Below, piece by piece: positions 41,210 to 45,920 of a DNA stretch of 45,920 bases. Source of the stretch: Cupriavidus lacunae (GTDB lineage: Bacteria; Pseudomonadota; Gammaproteobacteria; Burkholderiales; Burkholderiaceae); assembly GCF_003353055.1 (NCBI RefSeq), contig NZ_QKWJ01000057.1:1941-47860 (forward strand), in the 5' to 3' direction. The notes beneath the pieces are model-generated. The model was given only the letters and a program-made list of their open reading frames with translations. It was not told the DNA's origin and made no database searches. The position numbers were made by a program, and so were the translations under genes. The number at the start of each line of letters is the position of its first letter. Positions within the stretch are counted from its first letter, which is position 1.

Positions 41210-42454
41210 ATGGCTTCTAAAGACATCCTGGTACTCGGTGCCGGCATGGTCGGCGTGTGCACGGCGCTGGCGTTGCGCCAGCGCGGCCATGCGGTCGTGC
41301 TGGTCGACCGGCAGGCGCCCGGCAGGGAAACATCCTATGGCAACGCTGGCATCATCCAGCGCGAAGCCGTGCAGCCCTACGCCTTCCCGCGCGAGTGGAT
41401 GGCCGTCCTTCGCGTGATCACCCGCCAGGGCAACGATGTCCACTATCACCCCGCAGCACTCGCCAGCCTGCTGCCCGCGCTGGCGCGCTACTGGTGTGAA
41501 TCGGCGCCTGACCGGTACGCGGCCACCGTCGCGGCATACAGCGCCCTCATCCGACACTGCCTGACCGAGCACGAGCGGCTGATCGCGCTGGCTGGCGCAC
41601 AGGAGCTTGTGCGCAGATCGGGCTGGCTGCAGGCGTATCGCAGCGCTGCGCCGTTCGACCAGGCGGCGCGCACTGCGAAGGAAGTCGCGCGGCAACACGG
41701 ACTCGATTGCCGGATTCTCGACCAGGCCGGGCTGAGGGCTACCGAGCCTGCCTATTGCGGGCCAGTGGCTGGTGCTATTCACTGGCGCGATCCCTGGACC
41801 ATCGTCGATCCCGGCGAACTGGTAAGCCGCTACGCGGCGCTGTTCAGCAAGGAAGGCGGAATCTTTAGCCGCGGTGATGCCGCAACGCTGAAACAGACGG
41901 AAGGCGGCTGGACCGTGCGGACGGAAGATGGCCCGGTCGAAGCTGCCGAGGCCGTGATTGCACTCGGGCCGTGGGCAACGACCCTTACCAGGCCGTTTGG
42001 CTATCGTTTCCCGCTATTCGTCAAGCGGGGATACCATCGCCACTATGCCGCTGAGCCGATGCCGTCCATGCCGCTGCTCGATGTCGAGAACGGCTTTATG
42101 CTGGCGCCGATGCAGCGCGGCCTGCGCCTGACAACGGGGGCCGAGTTCGCACATCACGATGCGACGCCGACCCCCATCCAGCTGCAGAATGCCGAGCGCC
42201 ACGCCCGCGTGCTGGTGCGCCTTGGTGCGGCAGTCGAAGACACGCCCTGGCTCGGCGCCCGGCCATGTGTCGCCGATATGAGGCCGATCGTCGGCAGAGC
42301 ACCACGCCATCGTAGCCTCTGGTTCAACTTTGGACATGGCCACCAGGGCTTCACGCTCGGCCCCGTCACGGCCCGGCTGCTTGCCGAACTGATGGACGGT
42401 GAGCAGCCGTTTGTCGATGCCCGCCCGTATGATCCGATCCGCTTCGGTGCGTGA
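41210..42454 (+). CDS. FAD-dependent D-amino-acid dehydrogenase-like oxidoreductase (DadA family)
   Basis: The 414-aa product begins with the dinucleotide-binding fold ILVLGAGMVGVCTALALRQR, then ETSYGNAGIIQREAVQPYAF. The DadA/DAO-type signature at the end reads WFNFGHGHQGFTLGPVTARL. Related enzymes oxidise D-amino acids, glycine derivatives or N-methylated amines to imino acids, feeding electrons to the respiratory chain. AGGA lies before ATG 41210. The gene has the second copy of the LysR dyad upstream. Inference: it acts on an amine or D-amino acid released by the amidase. Exact substrate not derivable. Confidence 0.88.
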   Translation: MASKDILVLGAGMVGVCTALALRQRGHAVVLVDRQAPGRETSYGNAGIIQREAVQPYAFPREWMAVLRVITRQGNDVHYHPAALASLLPALARYWCESAPDRYAATVAAYSALIRHCLTEHERLIALAGAQELVRRSGWLQAYRSAAPFDQAARTAKEVARQHGLDCRILDQAGLRATEPAYCGPVAGAIHWRDPWTIVDPGELVSRYAALFSKEGGIFSRGDAATLKQTEGGWTVRTEDGPVEAAEAVIALGPWATTLTRPFGYRFPLFVKRGYHRHYAAEPMPSMPLLDVENGFMLAPMQRGLRLTTGAEFAHHDATPTPIQLQNAERHARVLVRLGAAVEDTPWLGARPCVADMRPIVGRAPRHRSLWFNFGHGHQGFTLGPVTARLLAELMDGEQPFVDARPYDPIRFGA

Positions 42455-42488
42455 GACGGCTATGCTGAAAGGGGAGTGAAAGCGGACC

Positions 42489-43400
42489 ATGCACGCTCGA
42501 CAACTTCAGCCCGGCACGCTGTGGCCGGCTATCTTGCAACGGACGTCGCACGCCCTGCAGAGCGGGGCGTTGTGCCCGATCGAAACCGTCCAGGCGGCGA
42601 TCGACGACGGTGGCGTGCGGTTCCTGGTCCGCCAGGTGTCCAGCCTGGCGTGCAAGGACAAGGCACGCAGGACGAGCGGTGCGGGGGGCAATCCCTTCCT
42701 GCCCTATGACCCGGAACTGTTTGTTGCGGATATCTCCGACACCCATGTGGCCTTGCTCAACAAGTTCAATGTCATCGAGCATCACCTGCTCATCGTCACT
42801 CGCCGCTTCGAACCGCAGGAATCCTTGCTGACAGTACCGGACTTTGAAGCGCTGCTGGCTTGCATGGCGGAGTTCCCGAGCCTGGGCTTCTACAATGGCG
42901 GCGCGGCGGCGGGAGCGAGCCAGGGCCACAAACATCTTCAGATCGTGCCGTTGCCGTTGGCCGAGGGCGGCCCGGCGCTGCCGGTTGGCCCCTTGCTGGA
43001 GTCGGCACGGCCCGCCGGCGCCATCGGCACCGTTCCCGGCCTGGCATTTGCGCATGCGTTCGCGCCGCTGGACCTGTTTGCGGCGCCCGTGGCAGAGGTA
43101 GCGTGCACGGCGTACGAGCGCTACCGCGCGCTGCTCGATGCGGTTGGCGTGCGGGCGGTCGAGGTCGAGGGCGGACTGCGCCAGTCGGCGCCGTACAACC
43201 TGCTGGTCATGTCCGCAGGGCTGCTGCTGGTGCCGAGATCCGCGGAGTGCGTGGAAGGCATCTCGGTCAATGCCCTGGCGTTCGCCGGATCGCTCTTTGT
43301 CCGGGATGCGGCGCAGATGCGGACGATTGAGGGTCTTGGCCCGATGCGCCTCCTGCGGCGAGCCGCGGCAGCCGAGGGGCAGGGCGGGGCAGCGAGCTAG
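42489..43400 (+). CDS. ATP adenylyltransferase / Ap4A phosphorylase
   Basis: The 303-aa product has the catalytic segment GASQGHKHLQIVPLPL, with His147, His149 and Gln151 in the HxHxQ arrangement of Ap4A phosphorylases, a branch of the HIT superfamily. Regions SLACKDKARRTSGAGGNPFL and LLNKFNVIEHHLLIVTRRFE fit the N-terminal nucleotide-binding part. The enzyme splits diadenosine tetraphosphate with phosphate to ATP and ADP, recycling a stress nucleotide in the cytoplasm. It starts 34 bases after the DadA-like stop with GGGGAGTG upstream, so it may share that transcript, though a functional link is not obvious. Confidence 0.9.
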   Translation: MHARQLQPGTLWPAILQRTSHALQSGALCPIETVQAAIDDGGVRFLVRQVSSLACKDKARRTSGAGGNPFLPYDPELFVADISDTHVALLNKFNVIEHHLLIVTRRFEPQESLLTVPDFEALLACMAEFPSLGFYNGGAAAGASQGHKHLQIVPLPLAEGGPALPVGPLLESARPAGAIGTVPGLAFAHAFAPLDLFAAPVAEVACTAYERYRALLDAVGVRAVEVEGGLRQSAPYNLLVMSAGLLLVPRSAECVEGISVNALAFAGSLFVRDAAQMRTIEGLGPMRLLRRAAAAEGQGGAAS

Positions 43401-43417
43401 CGGCCCCTGACCTGACC

Positions 43418-44728
43418 CTACGCAGCCTGATTCGCAGCCGACCGCCGCGCCGCGGCTTTTTGCCCGGCATGCTTGCTGCGCCTGGTAGCACGCAGCACCA
43501 GCAGCACCACTGGCAGGATCAACACCCCCTTGATCAGTTCCGGTTCCAGCGGGAGATGCACCGCATGCAGCGCCTTGAGCCCGGTCCCCGCCAGCGACAG
43601 CACGTAGTAGGAGATGGCCGCGACCGACAGGCCTTCGACCGCGTGCTGCAGCCGCAGCTGGCTGCGCGCGGTCTGGTCCATGCCCTCGAGCAGGCGCGTG
43701 GTGTCCTGCTCCTGCGCCAGGTTGACGCGCGTGCGCAGCAGGTCAAGCGCGCGCGCCACGCGGCCGGCAAACTGCTCGTGCCGCGCCCAGACCGACCTGC
43801 ACGTCTCCATGGCAGGCGCGAAGCGGCGCTCCATGAATTCGGCGATGGTCGGTATGCCTTCGATGCGTTCTTCGCGCAATTCCTGGATGCGCGCCAGCAC
43901 CAGCTTTTCATAGGCGCGCGATGCGCTGAAGCGGTTGCCGGATTCCGCCAGTGCCTCGATGCGGACCGCCAGGTGCGTCAGCCGCTCCAGCAGCTCGGCG
44001 TCGTGGCGGCCGCCCTGGCTGGTGTCCATGCTGCGCATCAGCGGCGCGAGCGAGCGCTGCAGGTTGTCCACGCTGCGGCCCAGGTCACGCGCCACCGGCA
44101 AGGCCAGCAGCGCCATCATCCGGTAGGTCTCGATTTCATACAGCCGCTGCAGCAGCCGTCCGCCCTGCACTTCGCGGAAGCCGTTGTCGATGACCAGGAA
44201 GCGCGAAAACCCGTCGGGCGGGATGGTCCAGTCGCAGAACACCTCGCCGCCGCCCAGCACGTGGCTGCCCGCCAGGATGGGGCCGTCGATCCACTGCCGC
44301 ACATGGTCGCGCGCATGGGCCGCGGCCTCGCCCGAGACCAGCTCCATGCGCAGCGCCACCAGGCGCTTGCCGGCGAAGCTGTCGAACCACTCGGCCGGGA
44401 TATGGGCAGTGGCCAGGTCGGAGAAGTAGTCCGTGTCACCACGCCGCGCCACGAACGTGAAGGTGGAGAACTCGGTGTGCCGCTCCCACTTCAGTTGCTT
44501 GTCATCGCCCCATCGCCCTGAATAGTGCGTCACGCCGTCGGCCGGTTCTTCCAGCCCGGTCAGCCGGCACAGGGAGGCCAGCAAGGCATGGTGGACGGCG
44601 GTATCGCCGTCGGCATAGATGGCGAAGTGCGTCAGCGAGGCAGAGCCGCCGATGCGCAGGAAGGGGCGGGCATGCAGTTCGCGCGCAAGGCTGTCGCGCA
44701 AGGGGTGGTCCATGATCGGCTGTGGCAT
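43418..44728 (-). CDS. DUF3422-family membrane protein
   Basis: The 436-aa product starts MPQPIMDHPLRDSLARELHA and RPFLRIGGSASLTHFAIYAD, the typical beginning of DUF3422 proteins. It has a long soluble alpha-helical part and two membrane segments near the C-terminus (about 368-388, SVAAISYYVLSLAGTGL, and about 399-415, IKGVLILPVVLLVLRA). The tail is Arg/Lys/Ala-rich and cytoplasmic. The family is widespread in proteobacteria with no known function. It is convergent with the Ap4A phosphorylase gene (17 bases apart) and divergent from the following LysR gene. Confidence 0.9.
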   Translation of the reverse strand: MPQPIMDHPLRDSLARELHARPFLRIGGSASLTHFAIYADGDTAVHHALLASLCRLTGLEEPADGVTHYSGRWGDDKQLKWERHTEFSTFTFVARRGDTDYFSDLATAHIPAEWFDSFAGKRLVALRMELVSGEAAAHARDHVRQWIDGPILAGSHVLGGGEVFCDWTIPPDGFSRFLVIDNGFREVQGGRLLQRLYEIETYRMMALLALPVARDLGRSVDNLQRSLAPLMRSMDTSQGGRHDAELLERLTHLAVRIEALAESGNRFSASRAYEKLVLARIQELREERIEGIPTIAEFMERRFAPAMETCRSVWARHEQFAGRVARALDLLRTRVNLAQEQDTTRLLEGMDQTARSQLRLQHAVEGLSVAAISYYVLSLAGTGLKALHAVHLPLEPELIKGVLILPVVLLVLRATRRSKHAGQKAAARRSAANQAA

Positions 44729-44825
44729 AGGTCGGTCTTCAGCGTATTCGCGTTTTCAGCCAGTATGCCGAGGGCCGACGATTAAGAAAAACGCGTAAAA
44801 TTGATCTGTTGCTTCAGTTTTTCTG

Positions 44826-45692
44826 ATGCCAATGAAAGCGCTTGACCTCGATGTGCTGGCCATGATGGTGGCGGTTGCCGATACGGGCAGTATTTCCCGT
44901 GCGGCGGAACTCGTGCACCGGTCGCAGTCGGCGGTCAGCATGCAGATCAAGGCGCTGGAGCAGGCTTTGGGCAAGCCACTGTTCGTGCGCAAGCCGAGGA
45001 ACGTAGTGCTGACCCCGGAAGGCGAAGTGCTGCTGGGCTTCGCGCGCCGCATGCTGGCCCTGCGCGACGAGGCGTGGGCGGCCGTGGTGCGCCCCGACGT
45101 GACCGGGCGCGTGGTGCTCGGCATGCCGGACGACTATGCCTCATCCCTGTTGCCCGCGATCCTGAAGAAATTCTCCGCGACTTACCCAAAGGTCGAGATC
45201 CAGGTCATTGGCTTGCCCAGCGTGGCCCTGGCGCCCATGGTCAAGGACGGATCCGTCGACCTGGTCTGCGCAACGCGAGTGAAGGGCTTGTCCGGGGAGT
45301 TCATCCGGCTGGAGCCGATGGTGTGGGCCGCCTCGCCGGCGGCGCACGAAATCTGGAACGAGCGGCCGCTGCCGATTGCCGTGTTCCAGGCAGGCAGCGT
45401 CGCCCGCGACATTGCGATCCGCAGCCTGGAACAAGCCAGGATCGCCTATCGCATGTCCTATGAAAGTCCCAGCCTGCTGGGCCTGCTCAGCATGGTCGAG
45501 GCGGGACTGGCCGTGGCGCCGCTCGCGCGATGTGCAGTCCCGGCGCATTTCACCATCCTTGGCCAGGCCCAGGGGCTGCCCGACCTGGCCGGGCTGGAGC
45601 TGGTGCTGGCGCGCAGCGCAAAGTCGAAGCGGCCGCCTTGTGACTTCCTTGCTGAACAGATCCTGTCCGAGTTGCAGCGCTGGCAAGCGTAA
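44826..45692 (+). CDS. LysR-family transcriptional regulator
   Basis: The 288-aa product begins MPMKALDLDVLAMMVAVADT with the helix-turn-helix SISRAAELVHRSQSAVSMQI. Its effector domain includes GRVVLGMPDDYASSLLPAIL and VDLVCATRVKGLSGEFIRLE. It is divergent from the DUF3422 gene, whose expression it may control, with a 97-base space between them. No catabolic operon adjoins it inside the window. Confidence 0.92.
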   Translation: MPMKALDLDVLAMMVAVADTGSISRAAELVHRSQSAVSMQIKALEQALGKPLFVRKPRNVVLTPEGEVLLGFARRMLALRDEAWAAVVRPDVTGRVVLGMPDDYASSLLPAILKKFSATYPKVEIQVIGLPSVALAPMVKDGSVDLVCATRVKGLSGEFIRLEPMVWAASPAAHEIWNERPLPIAVFQAGSVARDIAIRSLEQARIAYRMSYESPSLLGLLSMVEAGLAVAPLARCAVPAHFTILGQAQGLPDLAGLELVLARSAKSKRPPCDFLAEQILSELQRWQA

Positions 45693-45720
45693 TGAGGCGT
45701 TCGCCCGACAAGGAGGCGCC

Positions 45721-45774
45721 ATGCCTTCGCGTCTTCCATCCCGCATCGAGGTCGGGGTGGGCGCAGACGAGTAA
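45721..45774 (+). CDS. Possible 17-codon leader peptide or vestigial open frame
   Basis: ATG 45721 has AAGGAGG at the ideal distance, but the frame encodes only MPSRLPSRIEVGVGADE before TAA. The strong ribosome-binding site suggests it is either translated as a micropeptide or is the remains of a longer gene. It lies upstream of the stable-RNA-like promoter at 45814. Confidence 0.3.
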   Translation: MPSRLPSRIEVGVGADE

Positions 45775-45813
45775 GTGGCAAAAGAGGCGCTTTTGATTTC
45801 TTTTCAAAAATGC

Positions 45814-45842
45814 TTGCAAGGCAGGCATCCAGGTATTAAGAT
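45814..45842 (+). promoter_or_regulatory. Strong promoter with UP-like element, possible stable-RNA promoter
   Basis: TTGCAA (45814-45819), a 17-base spacer and TAAGAT (45837-45842), followed by TCGCCCC. The preceding 30 bases are AT-rich (TTTTGATTTCTTTTCAAAAA, 45791-45810), like an UP element of rRNA or tRNA operons. The transcript would start near 45850. It contains a small hairpin CTCGTT/AACGAG (about 45852-45877) and leaves the window without a visible gene. An rRNA or tRNA operon beyond the edge is plausible inference. Confidence 0.4.
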
Positions 45843-45920
45843 TCGCCCCCTCGTTCGCAAGGCACCGCGCAACGAGGTGTGGGAAAAGACCTGCAAGGAT
45901 TAACTCGACTCGAAAGAGCG

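Noticed and set aside
45550..45828. Minus-strand frame of 92 codons near the right edge
   Set aside because: It overlaps the end of the LysR gene and the promoter region, has no Shine-Dalgarno and ends in Pro/Ala/Arg shadow sequence.
1..45920. CRISPR arrays, prophage genes, toxin-antitoxin or restriction systems
   Set aside because: No regularly spaced direct repeats and no capsid, integrase, Cas, toxin-antitoxin or restriction-type products were seen. The only mobile element is the IS630 copy.

Overview
The window is a GC-rich stretch (roughly mid-60s % GC by eye) of a Burkholderiaceae genome, most likely Cupriavidus or a close relative, and probably a secondary replicon. The reasons are four orphan Bug/TctC-type periplasmic receptors, a phasin (polyhydroxyalkanoate granule protein), the DUF485-ActP acetate transporter pair, many LysR regulators next to small catabolic operons, and several small proteins that look like beta-proteobacterial orphan families. 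Gene calls rest on reading frames, start and Shine-Dalgarno context and motif recognition only. No database search was run.

Layout. 0-5 kb: the tail of a Crp/Fnr regulator, two small unknown proteins, a minus-strand pair of PilJ-domain sensor proteins, a small secreted Lys/Ala-rich protein, an orphan Bug receptor with a TTG start, and a two-gene locus for very small proteins, one with a double-glycine leader (4597-5076). 5-9 kb: the DUF485-actP operon, followed directly by a complete IS630-family insertion sequence. 8.6-15.4 kb: two catabolic modules. One is an argininosuccinate-lyase-like enzyme, a Bug receptor and a divergent LysR. The other is a CaiB-type CoA-transferase with a Bug receptor. 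A VOC-fold protein and a 16-bp perfect inverted repeat lie between them. 15.5-24 kb: a polB-type DNA polymerase II and a complete RND efflux operon (adaptor, pump, outer-membrane channel), closed by a hairpin terminator shared with a cold-shock gene.

24-31 kb: an accessory-looking stretch with small unknown proteins, a phasin, a strong candidate for an undescribed structured small RNA on the minus strand (about 27060-27250), a DRG-like GTPase with a TGS domain, and a class A penicillin-binding protein. 31-37.4 kb: a Tat-exported xanthine-dehydrogenase-family molybdoenzyme (large subunit before small), a membrane metallophosphoesterase and a GMC oxidoreductase, all on the plus strand.

37.4-45.9 kb: an amidase, Bug receptor, LysR and DadA-like oxidoreductase group that appears to share one LysR operator (GATTGCC-N5-GGCAAYC at two places), then an Ap4A phosphorylase, a DUF3422 membrane protein, another LysR and a stable-RNA-like promoter at the right edge. 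The best candidates for something new are the small RNA, the double-glycine peptide locus, the two-site LysR module and the bacterial DRG-like GTPase.
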